Made by a program: the position numbers and the translations under genes. The notes beneath the pieces were generated by a model that was given only the letters and a program-made list of their open reading frames with translations, was not told where the DNA came from and did not search any database. A DNA stretch of 7,265 bases from an uncultured bacterium (GTDB lineage: Bacteria > Cyanobacteriota > Vampirovibrionia > Gastranaerophilales > Gastranaerophilaceae), in contig USJT01000049.1 in the NCBI GenBank assembly GCA_900555175.1, forward strand, positions 1-7,265, read 5' to 3'. Each line of letters starts with the position of its first letter. The stretch's first letter is position 1. This document shows, piece after piece, positions 1 through 6,140 of the stretch.

Positions 1-1765
1 CACGACGGATTGCATCTGATACTGTATCAACAGCTTCTTCTTGACCGACAAGACGTTTATGCAAAATATCTTCCATGTTCAAAAGTTTTTGTTTTTCACT
101 TTCGACAAGTTTTGTAACAGGAATTCCTGTCCATTTACTTACAACATTTGCAATATCATCTTCATCAATTTCTTCTTTTAACAATTTATTATCTGTTTTT
201 TCTTTATTTTGAACAGCTTTTAATTGTTTTTCCAATTCAAGAAGTTTGCCATATTTAAGTTCTGCTGCTGTTTGCAAATCTGTATTACGTTCAGCTTCGT
301 CAATTTTATTCTTAACTTTTTCGATTTCTTCTTTTATACCTGCTTCACCAGTGATAGATGCTTTTTCTTGTTCCCATTGAGCTTTTAATTTAGAAATTTT
401 ACCTTCTAAATCATCTATTTGTTTTGTCAAATCGGCAACTTTTGCTTTTGCATCATCGTCATCTTCTTTTTTCAAAGCTTCACGTTCAATTTCAAACTGA
501 ATTTTTTGACGCATCATTTTATCAATTTCTTCAGGCATAGAATCAATTTCAATACGTAAAGAAGATGCAGCTTCATCAATCAAATCGATTGCTTTATCAG
601 GTAAAAATCTGTCAGTGATATATCTATCAGACAATTTTGCAGCTGCAATCAAGGCACTGTCTAAAATTCTTATACCATGGTGAACTTCATATTTTTCTTT
701 CAAACCTCTTAAAATAGAAATTGTATCTTCTACTGATGGTTCACCAACCAATACAGGTTGAAATCTTCTTTCCAAAGCAGGATCTTTTTCTATATATTTA
801 CGGTATTCATTAACAGTTGTAGCACCTATTGTTCTTAACACTCCACGAGCAAGCATTGGTTTTAACAAGTTGCCTGCATCCATTGAGCCTTCTGTTGCTC
901 CGGCACCTACAACCGTATGCAATTCATCAATAAACATTACAATCTCACCGTTTGATTCTTCAACTTCTTTCAATACGGCTTTCAAACGTTCTTCAAATTC
1001 TCCTCTGAATTTTGCACCTGCAACTAATGCACCCATATCAAGAGATACAAGTTTTACATCTTTCAAACTTTCCGGGACATCTCCACGAACTATACGTTGA
1101 GCAAGACCTTCAACAATTGCGGTTTTACCAACACCCGGTTCACCGATTAATACAGGGTTGTTTTTGGTTCTTCTGTTTAAGACCTGAATAATTCTTCTAA
1201 CTTCTTCATCTCTGCCAATTACAGGGTCTAATTTCCCCTTTCTTGCCAAAGCGGTTAAGTCAGTTGAGAATTTTTCCAACGCTTTCATATTTTCTTCAGC
1301 ATTTTTATTATCCACTTTTTTATTACCTCTTATTTTTTTCATTACATTTAATACTTTTGTTGTATCTACATTATAATTTTTCAAAAGCAACTGTATCGGG
1401 CTATTATCCAACCTTGTCATTGCTAATAATATAGATTCAGCACTGATAAACTCATCTTTAAATTCCTCAGACTGCTGACCTGCAAGATCTAACAATCTAT
1501 ATGTTACCGTTGATAGAAATACCTGACCTGAAGGCGGACCTGATATAGTCGGGAAAGAATTAACAACAGAAACAACTTTGTCAATAAATCCTTGATTTAA
1601 AAGTTTTAGCTCAATCAAATAATCCTTTATAGCGCCACTATCTTTTATCATAGCGAGCATAATATGCTCAGGCTGCATTTCTGAATTTCGATGTTCCTGC
1701 ATAATTGCACCGGCTGAATTCAAAAGTTCCTGAGAATAATTAGTAAACTTTTCAAAATTTGGCAT
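1..1765 (-). CDS. clpB: ATP-dependent disaggregase ClpB (Hsp104 family), 3' end outside window
   Basis: Hexameric AAA+ chaperone that works with DnaK to pull polypeptides out of cytoplasmic aggregates. The visible 588 codons run through the N-terminal Clp repeat domain (about residues 1-145), the first AAA+ module and the coiled-coil M domain, and stop near the start of the second AAA+ module. In module 1 the Walker A is GEPGVGKT with Lys214, the Walker B is FIDE with Asp280/Glu281, and ALERRFQP carries the arginine-finger region. The M domain (about 405-530) is rich in Lys and Glu and contains [16 protein letters not shown] near residue 545 marks entry into module 2. A full ClpB is about 860 residues, so roughly a third is missing at the left edge. 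The start is ATG 1765-1763, preceded by AAAAGGAG (1775-1782) at 9 bases. No frameshift is seen. An identification as ClpC or ClpA is unlikely because of the long M domain. Confidence 0.97.
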   Translation of the reverse strand, partial: MPNFEKFTNYSQELLNSAGAIMQEHRNSEMQPEHIMLAMIKDSGAIKDYLIELKLLNQGFIDKVVSVVNSFPTISGPPSGQVFLSTVTYRLLDLAGQQSEEFKDEFISAESILLAMTRLDNSPIQLLLKNYNVDTTKVLNVMKKIRGNKKVDNKNAEENMKALEKFSTDLTALARKGKLDPVIGRDEEVRRIIQVLNRRTKNNPVLIGEPGVGKTAIVEGLAQRIVRGDVPESLKDVKLVSLDMGALVAGAKFRGEFEERLKAVLKEVEESNGEIVMFIDELHTVVGAGATEGSMDAGNLLKPMLARGVLRTIGATTVNEYRKYIEKDPALERRFQPVLVGEPSVEDTISILRGLKEKYEVHHGIRILDSALIAAAKLSDRYITDRFLPDKAIDLIDEAASSLRIEIDSMPEEIDKMMRQKIQFEIEREALKKEDDDDAKAKVADLTKQIDDLEGKISKLKAQWEQEKASITGEAGIKEEIEKVKNKIDEAERNTDLQTAAELKYGKLLELEKQLKAVQNKEKTDNKLLKEEIDEDDIANVVSKWTGIPVTKLVESEKQKLLNMEDILHKRLVGQEEAVDTVSDAIRR

Positions 1766-1797
1766 ACACGTCAACTCCTTTTACAAAAACTCGTATA

Positions 1798-1826
1798 ATT
1801 ATATTTTAACGTTAATTTTACAAAAA
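1798..1826 (-). promoter_or_regulatory. Probable clpB promoter
   Basis: A perfect TATAAT lies at 1798-1803 on the minus strand. A 17-base spacer upstream there is only a poor -35 (TTTTTG, 1821-1826). Transcription would begin near 1790 and give a leader of about 25 bases carrying the clpB ribosome site. A 10-bp palindrome TTAACGTTAA sits in the spacer (1807-1816) and could bind a regulator. Neither a CIRCE element nor a CtsR box is present, so the usual heat-shock repressor sites are not visible. Confidence 0.5.
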
Positions 1827-1892
1827 TCATTGAAATTAATGTTTAATTAATTATTCAAAATAAAAACAGAATTTTAAATAACCCAAATACTA

Positions 1893-2270
1893 TTAACTTT
1901 TACTATCAAAAGAGGTTAAAAAAGCAATAGGAATCATACCGATAGATGCTCCACCAAAATATAACAGAGGAACGGCAATTATTGTTAAAAGAACTGCATG
2001 AAAAGAATTAAAAATATTTTTTGCAGCGATTATTGCAATAGATATCACAACTCCATACAAAATTGCCAAAACAGGTCCATAAACAAGTGCCAATTTAGTA
2101 CCATCTTCAAATGTTTTTGCTTCAGGATAACAAGCTGAAATTATTAAACCGCATATTATCCCAGCAACAAATGCTCCTAATATTGAATAAACCAGATAAA
2201 ACCCAAAAATTTCTGCTCCTTTACGCTTATAAGATAAATCAAACAAGTTTTTAAACAATTTTACATACAC
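1893..2270 (-). CDS. Small membrane protein, three predicted helices, unknown function
   Basis: I do not recognise the family. The 125-residue product has a short basic N-terminus (LSYKRKG) followed by three hydrophobic stretches, at about 22-47, 63-85 and 91-117. A polar loop (PEAKTFEDGTK) lies between the first two. Glycines and alanines are frequent within the helices, suggesting tight helix packing in the inner membrane. It is the last gene of the pilT-recO operon; only 2 bases separate the recO stop from the assigned GTG start. The sequence TAGGAG at the recO stop is a ribosome site that touches this GTG. Initiation might therefore instead use the in-frame TTG at 2258-2256, which lies 11 bases past AGGAG and would shorten the protein by four residues. 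The ATG at 2266-2264 is out of frame and meets a stop at once. The tight spacing implies co-translation with recO but gives no functional clue. Confidence 0.8.
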   Translation of the reverse strand: MYVKLFKNLFDLSYKRKGAEIFGFYLVYSILGAFVAGIICGLIISACYPEAKTFEDGTKLALVYGPVLAILYGVVISIAIIAAKNIFNSFHAVLLTIIAVPLLYFGGASIGMIPIAFLTSFDSKS

Positions 2271-2272
2271 TC

Positions 2273-3034
2273 CTATCTGATTTCCTGTAAAATATTTGTA
2301 GAATTAAACTTTTTAGAAGAATGAATATCAATATATTCTTTCAAAAGTTCAAAACAAACATTACATACCTTCTCATTAGCCTTCTTGTCATAATCAGATT
2401 CATAATCAAAATCATATTGCAAACAAGAATTTAAAAAATCTCTTAATTTATAATGCATTAAGGTATGTTGATTATATTTTTCACTACAATTTTTGCATAA
2501 GATTCCACCCATTTGAGAAGAAAAATACATATTTTCATCCTTAATAGGTTCACCACAGCAAAGACAACTGTCTAATTCAACTCCCAAGCCTGAAACAAGC
2601 ATCATTTTCAACTGAAATTTTATAACCGCAATCATTATTTCGATATTATTTTCAGCATTACAAATTTTGTCTAAAGCCTTATATAAAATCTGATAAATTT
2701 CGGAAGAACAAGGATCATCTTCAACTCCAAAATTATTAACCACTTCAGATATATACATGGAATAAAAGATTTTATCCATATTCTGACGAGTTTTGTTAAA
2801 CGTATTCAAAGCCTCAGCCTGACAAATTCTATCAAGATTTTTACCTTTATAAAGCATAATCTTATTTGCGACAAGCAAATCCATTCTTGCGCCAAGTTTA
2901 CTTTTAGGCTTTTTTACACCCTTTGCAACTCCCCTTATAAGTCCTTTTTCCTTTGAATACATAACAATAATCTTATCAGCTTCACTCAAGTTATAAGCCT
3001 TAAGATTTATAGCGTCAGTAATAAAATTATTCAT
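2273..3034 (-). CDS. recO: DNA repair protein RecO
   Basis: Recombination mediator that, with RecR (and RecF), loads RecA onto SSB-coated single-stranded DNA during gap repair. The 253 residues have the RecO layout. An N-terminal OB fold (about 1-80) contains the characteristic region around LIRGVAKGVKKPKSKLGA, and an alpha-helical C-terminal domain is interrupted by a zinc-binding loop. The four likely zinc ligands are Cys157 and Cys160 (CLCC) and Cys180 and Cys183 (CKNC). A further CxxC, Cys224/Cys227, lies near the C-terminus and is not part of the usual zinc site. The length is typical. The start ATG at 3034 follows a weak purine site (AAAGAGA), 29 bases after the pilT stop, so the gene is probably read from the pilT promoter. 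RecO next to a pilus motor gene is not a functional pairing that I know of. Confidence 0.93.
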   Translation of the reverse strand: MNNFITDAINLKAYNLSEADKIIVMYSKEKGLIRGVAKGVKKPKSKLGARMDLLVANKIMLYKGKNLDRICQAEALNTFNKTRQNMDKIFYSMYISEVVNNFGVEDDPCSSEIYQILYKALDKICNAENNIEIMIAVIKFQLKMMLVSGLGVELDSCLCCGEPIKDENMYFSSQMGGILCKNCSEKYNQHTLMHYKLRDFLNSCLQYDFDYESDYDKKANEKVCNVCFELLKEYIDIHSSKKFNSTNILQEIR

Positions 3035-3063
3035 ACAACTATCTCTTTAATTTACTTAGCAAC

Positions 3064-4176
3064 TTATCCGTTGTAAGCTGAAGTTCCGTGGAATACACCT
3101 CTAAACATCTGTTGAAGTTCATTTTTGTTATCAGAATAAGACATAGCGACATCTTCAGTAATCAAATCTTGTTCAAATAAACGATATAAAGAAGCATTCA
3201 TTGTAATCATATTGTTGAATGAACCTTTCTTAACAAGTTCATAAATATCTTCTAATTTATCTTTTTCAATAAAGTCTTTAACAGTAGGAGTAACAACTAG
3301 AACTTCACATGCCGGACGGCGACCAGAGCCGTCTGAAATAGGAACAAGTTTTTGAGAAACTGTTCCACGTAAAATAGAAGCCAATTGACCTCTTACAAAT
3401 TCTCTATCAGAAGGCTCAAACATATTAACAATTCTATTTACAGTTTGAATTGCGTCATTTGTGTGAATTGTTGCAAAAACCAGGTGTCCTGTTTCTGCAG
3501 CTTTTAAAGCCGCAGTTACGGTATCTTTATCTCTGATTTCACCAATAAATATAACATCAGGATCTTGTCTTAGGGCATATTTTATACCATCAGGGAAAGA
3601 CGGAGTATCAATCAAAACCTGTCTTTGAGATACAAGACATCTTTTATTTGAAAAAATAAATTCAACAGGATCCTCAATAGTTATAATATGTTTTGGATAA
3701 TTAATATTAATATAATCGATTAAAGAAGCAATTGTCGTAGATTTACCTGAACCGGTAGGTCCTGTAATCAAAACGAGTCCATTATTCAAAGTAGCAAATT
3801 GTTCGATAGATTCAGGCAACATCAATTCTGAAACTTTTTTAATATTATAAGGAATAGTTCTTATAACCAAAGCACTCTTACCTAACTGACGGCTTAAATT
3901 TACCCTAAAACGAGAAACGCCGTGTATTTCGTAGGCAAAATCAAGGTCAAATACGGAATTAACTTTTCCTTTAAAATGGACAGGCAACAGGATATCATAA
4001 GCTATTGAAATATCATCTTCAGTCAACACAGGCATGTCAACCTTGGTAATTCGTCCATCAATTCTTATAGCAGGATGTTCATCAACCTGCAAATGAATAT
4101 CTGAAGCACCAACAGCAACGGCCTTTTTTAAGAATGAAATTATATTAAACTTAGAACCTGAATAGTTTTCTACCAT
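3064..4176 (-). CDS. pilT: Type IV pilus retraction ATPase PilT
   Basis: Cytoplasmic hexameric ATPase of the GspE/PilB/PilT secretion superfamily that powers pilus depolymerisation and twitching. From the chosen start the protein is 370 residues. An N-terminal PAS-like domain (about 8-105, with the typical GASDIHL) precedes the motor domain. That domain has Walker A GPTGSGKST (139-147, Lys145), the Asp box IITIEDPVEF (164-173), Walker B region DPDVIFIGEIRD (205-216, Glu213) and the His box with His231 and His238. The C-terminal part contains NNMITMNASLYRLFEQDLIT, matching the PilT end. The position of the retraction motif AIRNLIRE reads TVKDFIEK, so that motif is degenerate. The start is ATG 4176-4174, with GAGAGGG (4182-4188) 5 bases before it. 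An in-frame TTG at 4227 is rejected because it overlaps the -35 box. It is the first gene of the operon with recO and the small membrane protein. Confidence 0.94.
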   Translation of the reverse strand: MVENYSGSKFNIISFLKKAVAVGASDIHLQVDEHPAIRIDGRITKVDMPVLTEDDISIAYDILLPVHFKGKVNSVFDLDFAYEIHGVSRFRVNLSRQLGKSALVIRTIPYNIKKVSELMLPESIEQFATLNNGLVLITGPTGSGKSTTIASLIDYININYPKHIITIEDPVEFIFSNKRCLVSQRQVLIDTPSFPDGIKYALRQDPDVIFIGEIRDKDTVTAALKAAETGHLVFATIHTNDAIQTVNRIVNMFEPSDREFVRGQLASILRGTVSQKLVPISDGSGRRPACEVLVVTPTVKDFIEKDKLEDIYELVKKGSFNNMITMNASLYRLFEQDLITEDVAMSYSDNKNELQQMFRGVFHGTSAYNG

Positions 4177-4198
4177 GTTTGCCCTCTCTAATAATAAA

Positions 4199-4227
4199 AT
4201 TATAACATCATTTAGCCAAGTTGACAA
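4199..4227 (-). promoter_or_regulatory. Sigma-70 promoter of the pilT operon
   Basis: On the minus strand TTGTCA (4222-4227) and a perfect TATAAT (4199-4204) are separated by exactly 17 bases, so 11 of 12 positions match the consensus. Transcription should start near 4192, giving a leader of about 15 bases that contains the pilT ribosome site. This placement rules out the longer pilT reading frame. Confidence 0.85.
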
Positions 4228-4238
4228 TAATACATTTT

Positions 4239-4257
4239 ATGTAACAAAAATGTAACA
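4239..4257 (-). repeat. Tandem TGTTACAT repeats upstream of the pilT -35 box
   Basis: The octamer TGTTACAT (minus strand) occurs twice, at 4250-4257 and 4239-4246. The copies are offset by 11 bases, about one helical turn, so both face the same side of the DNA. They lie roughly 47 to 65 bases before the predicted pilT transcription start, where activators that contact RNA polymerase usually bind. That they are a protein-binding site is inference. Confidence 0.4.
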
Positions 4258-4288
4258 TTTAAAACGAAAAAGGAAATTTCAATAACGC

Positions 4289-4306
4289 AAAATACTTTAT
4301 ATAAAT
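4289..4306 (+). repeat. First copy of an 18-bp intergenic direct repeat
   Basis: AAAATACTTTATATAAAT occurs here and again, identically, at 4546-4563. Both copies are preceded by TTTCAATAA within a few bases. The core TTTATATAAA is a perfect palindrome. This copy lies ahead of the putative structured RNA and the second lies directly before the 4564 start codon, so the element may be a shared promoter or operator. In such AT-rich DNA chance is also possible. Confidence 0.45.
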
Positions 4307-4364
4307 GTAAGGGAAATTAAAAATTACAATCGGGAAAACAATAATTGGATATTAAAAAAAGTCA

Positions 4365-4484
4365 TAATCTAATTCTTAAATGTGTAAGAATAAAAGATTA
4401 AAGAAAAAGGTTTATATTTTATACTCTCTCTCTTAATATCCTCGTGTTTATTTAATGTTGCCTAATCTCAGGCAACTTTTTTTT
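4365..4484 (+). ncRNA. Putative structured small RNA or attenuator leader
   Basis: No open reading frame with coding character exists in 4177-4563, yet this part holds RNA-like structure on the plus strand. A long hairpin comes first: TAATCT (4365-4370) pairs with AGATTA (4395-4400), enclosing ATTCTTA (4372-4378) paired with TAAGAAT (4385-4391) and a 6-base loop. An unstructured CU-rich tract follows (CTCTCTCTCTT, 4424-4434), and then an intrinsic terminator ends it. Candidate -10 boxes are CATAAT (4363-4368) and TATACT (4420-4425), but neither has a good -35, so the 5' end is uncertain and may lie nearer 4310. It may be a free small RNA of about 60-170 bases, or the leader of the 4564 gene ending in an attenuator. 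It matches no RNA family that I recognise. Confidence 0.4.
4457..4484 (+). terminator. Intrinsic terminator upstream of the CheD-like gene
   Basis: GTTGCCT (4457-4463) pairs perfectly with AGGCAAC (4470-4476) around a 6-base loop, followed immediately by eight T (4477-4484). On the minus strand no T tract follows the hairpin, so it acts on rightward transcription only. It lies 79 bases before the ATG at 4564 and no rightward gene precedes it in the intergenic region. It must therefore end either a small RNA or an attenuated leader transcript. Confidence 0.82.
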
Positions 4485-4545
4485 GCAAAAAATTATTTGT
4501 TACAATAATATATACAACACAAATTTTGAACAATTAATTTTCAAT

Positions 4546-4563
4546 AAAATACTTTATATAAAT
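4546..4563 (+). repeat. Second copy of the 18-bp repeat, abutting the start codon
   Basis: Identical to 4289-4306 and directly followed by the ATG at 4564. TTGAAC (4526-4531) and TACTTT (4550-4555, inside the repeat) are 18 bases apart and could form a weak promoter whose transcript would begin at or within a few bases of the ATG. No Shine-Dalgarno sequence is present here, so a leaderless or near-leaderless message is a reasonable inference. Confidence 0.4.
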
Positions 4564-5199
4564 ATGGTAGAAGGAATTATAAATTTAACAAGAAAAGTCT
4601 TGCCAAAACTTACGGCTAATGCAAAAAAGAACATTGCAAGTATTAACTCTATGCCTGAAATGGTTTTAAACAAAATGGCACGCAACGGAGATAAAAGTAT
4701 TCTCCACACAGATATGAACCAATGTACAGCTGCAATTATCAGAAAGAATGGTATAACAACAAGTTACACAGATGCTTTACATGGCTGTAATTCTGTTGGA
4801 GCAGTTATAAAATTGAAAAGCGGAGAAAATTTATGCGTACTATCGCATTATGTACCGACAAATATTGACGGTCAAGTTAATGCGTTAAATAAACAACTTA
4901 CAACATATTCAAGATACATCAATAAAGATACAAAACCTAAAATATTCTTTAACATTCGAGGTTTCAATAACAACGGCAAATTAGAAGCAGTTCCGAATAA
5001 AATTGTAGACAAAATTGTCGAATTATTTAACGGGAAATTTAAAAAAGGGGTTGATTATACAATAACCCCTTATGAAAACGGTAAACGTCCTGCATTCTTT
5101 TCATCTGCGAATATTTTTCAATTTTCACCTAATGATACAAACAAATTGAAAATCACAAATGTCGGAGAACAAGAAAAATTTATTGATTTAACTGTCTAA
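4564..5199 (+). CDS. Uncharacterised protein with CheD-like Thr/Cys/His deamidase signature
   Basis: I cannot assign this 211-residue protein to a named family. After a helical N-terminus (1-45) comes a compact segment in which Thr69, Cys75 (in LHGC) and His95 (in LSHYVP) stand in order. In CheD, the chemoreceptor glutamine deamidase, the catalytic Thr also lies six residues before the Cys and the His 17 after it; here the His is 20 after. The following order also resembles CheD: a helix, a KPKIFF strand ending in RGF, a helix starting VPNKIV, then GVDYTITPYENGKRP. LxGC is also the catalytic motif of the CNF1 and BLF1 toxins. No signal peptide or membrane segment is seen, so it is probably cytoplasmic, or exported by a route not visible here. 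The start is the first ATG; a TTG at 4483 is rejected because it lies in the terminator T tract. No ribosome site precedes the ATG. It stands alone on the plus strand, and no chemotaxis gene is nearby. Function is inferred only. Confidence 0.8.
   Translation: MVEGIINLTRKVLPKLTANAKKNIASINSMPEMVLNKMARNGDKSILHTDMNQCTAAIIRKNGITTSYTDALHGCNSVGAVIKLKSGENLCVLSHYVPTNIDGQVNALNKQLTTYSRYINKDTKPKIFFNIRGFNNNGKLEAVPNKIVDKIVELFNGKFKKGVDYTITPYENGKRPAFFSSANIFQFSPNDTNKLKITNVGEQEKFIDLTV
5041..5071 (-). terminator. Probable terminator of the pgi-trxB operon, inside the opposing gene
   Basis: Read on the minus strand, AAGGGGTT (5071-5064) pairs with AACCCCTT (5052-5045) around an 11-base loop and runs into a T tract (5046-5041). 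It lies about 125 bases beyond the trxB stop, within codons of the CheD-like gene on the other strand. The 3' end of the trxB message would therefore be antisense to the 3' part of that gene's message. Confidence 0.6.
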
Positions 5200-6131
5200 G
5201 CAGAAACAGCTTCCTTATGAGTTTCAAGATATTTAACCGCATAAACAGCCCCGACAGCGCCATCAGCAGCAGCGGTAATAACTTGTCTTAAAGGAGTTGT
5301 TCTTACATCACCTATTGCAAAAACCCCCTCAACTGAAGTTGCCATAGTCTCATCTGTCACAATAAAACCTCTTGAATCCTGTTCTAACTGTCCGTTAAAC
5401 AATTCGACATTAGGAGCCATTCCGATATAAGGGAAAACTCCATTAACTGCCAAATTAGAAATTTCATTTGTCTTAACGTTTTCTAAAACCGCTGTATTTA
5501 CAAGATTATCACCCTTAATTTCTTTTACAACAGAATCCCATATAAATTCAACTTTTTCATTCTTGAAAGCACGTTCCTGAACAATTCTGTCTGCTCTCAA
5601 CTCATTTCTTCTATGAATTACATAAACTTTATCAGCGAATTTTGTTAAATACATTGCTTCTTCAACAGCAGCATTTCCACCGCCAACAACAGCAACAACC
5701 TTATTTTTATAAAATGCGCCATCACAAACCGCACAATAGCTAACTCCTCTGCCAACAAATTCCTTTTCCCCCGGAACTCCTAATTTCATAGGTTGAGCAC
5801 CTGTTGCAATAATTATAGTACCTGCCTTAAATTCATACTCATTTGTAATAATTGTTTTGCTCTTCAAATCCACACTTTGAATTTCCTGCATAGGGAATTT
5901 TTGAACTCCGAATTTATCAGCATGTTCCTCAAATTTTTCCATCAAATCAAACCCACCAACTACTTGAAACCCAGGGTAATTTTCCAATTCCAAATAATTT
6001 GAAGGTTGCCCACCAAGCATATTTATATCAACAATGGCAGTCGAAACAGCACCACGCGCAGCATATATTGCAGCAGATAAACCGGCCGGTCCGCCACCAA
6101 GAATAATTGTATCAAAGCTCAATTGTTTCAT
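5196..6131 (-). CDS. trxB: Thioredoxin reductase (NADPH), low-molecular-weight type
   Basis: Flavoenzyme that uses NADPH to reduce thioredoxin in the cytoplasm. All hallmarks of the bacterial TrxB are visible in 311 residues, the usual length: the FAD-binding GGGPAG (12-17); the redox-active CAVC (Cys133, Cys136) inside the NADPH domain and followed by DGAFYKNK; the NADPH-binding VGGGNAAVEEA (149-159); the HRR motif (173-175) that favours the 2'-phosphate of NADPH; and the C-terminal FAD site FAIGDVR (271-277). The ATG at 6131 has GAGG (6139-6142) 7 bases before it, overlapping the TGA of the preceding gene, so the two are likely translationally coupled. The thioredoxin partner is not in the window. 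Its TAG stop (5198-5196) overlaps the TAA stop (5197-5199) of the convergent plus-strand gene. Confidence 0.96.
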   Translation of the reverse strand: MKQLSFDTIILGGGPAGLSAAIYAARGAVSTAIVDINMLGGQPSNYLELENYPGFQVVGGFDLMEKFEEHADKFGVQKFPMQEIQSVDLKSKTIITNEYEFKAGTIIIATGAQPMKLGVPGEKEFVGRGVSYCAVCDGAFYKNKVVAVVGGGNAAVEEAMYLTKFADKVYVIHRRNELRADRIVQERAFKNEKVEFIWDSVVKEIKGDNLVNTAVLENVKTNEISNLAVNGVFPYIGMAPNVELFNGQLEQDSRGFIVTDETMATSVEGVFAIGDVRTTPLRQVITAAADGAVGAVYAVKYLETHKEAVSA

Positions 6132-6140
6132 ATTTTATCC

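Noticed and set aside
870..1100. Plus-strand open frame inside clpB
   Set aside because: It lies antisense to the conserved first AAA+ module of clpB and its Ser/Pro-rich translation has no family features; it is a shadow of clpB.
1243..1434. Plus-strand open frame encoding a hydrophobic peptide
   Set aside because: It is antisense to clpB codons; the hydrophobicity reflects Lys/Glu-rich codons read backwards.
1766..1892. CIRCE or CtsR operator upstream of clpB
   Set aside because: Neither the CIRCE inverted repeat (TTAGCACTC/GAGTGCTAA) nor a GGTCAAA direct repeat is present.
4177..4227. A 17-residue longer pilT beginning at TTG 4227
   Set aside because: The TTG lies inside the -35 box of a near-consensus promoter, while ATG 4176 has a good ribosome site at 5 bases.
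4455..4508. A 17-codon leader peptide beginning at ATG 4455 across the terminator
   Set aside because: It has no ribosome site, no run of regulatory codons and overlaps the terminator stem; there is not enough support to call it a gene.
4483..4563. A 27-residue extension of the CheD-like protein beginning at TTG 4483
   Set aside because: The TTG sits in the T tract of an intrinsic terminator, and the extension is made of AT-rich non-coding-like codons.
5793..6002. Plus-strand open frame inside trxB
   Set aside because: It is antisense to the well-conserved trxB and has no ribosome site.
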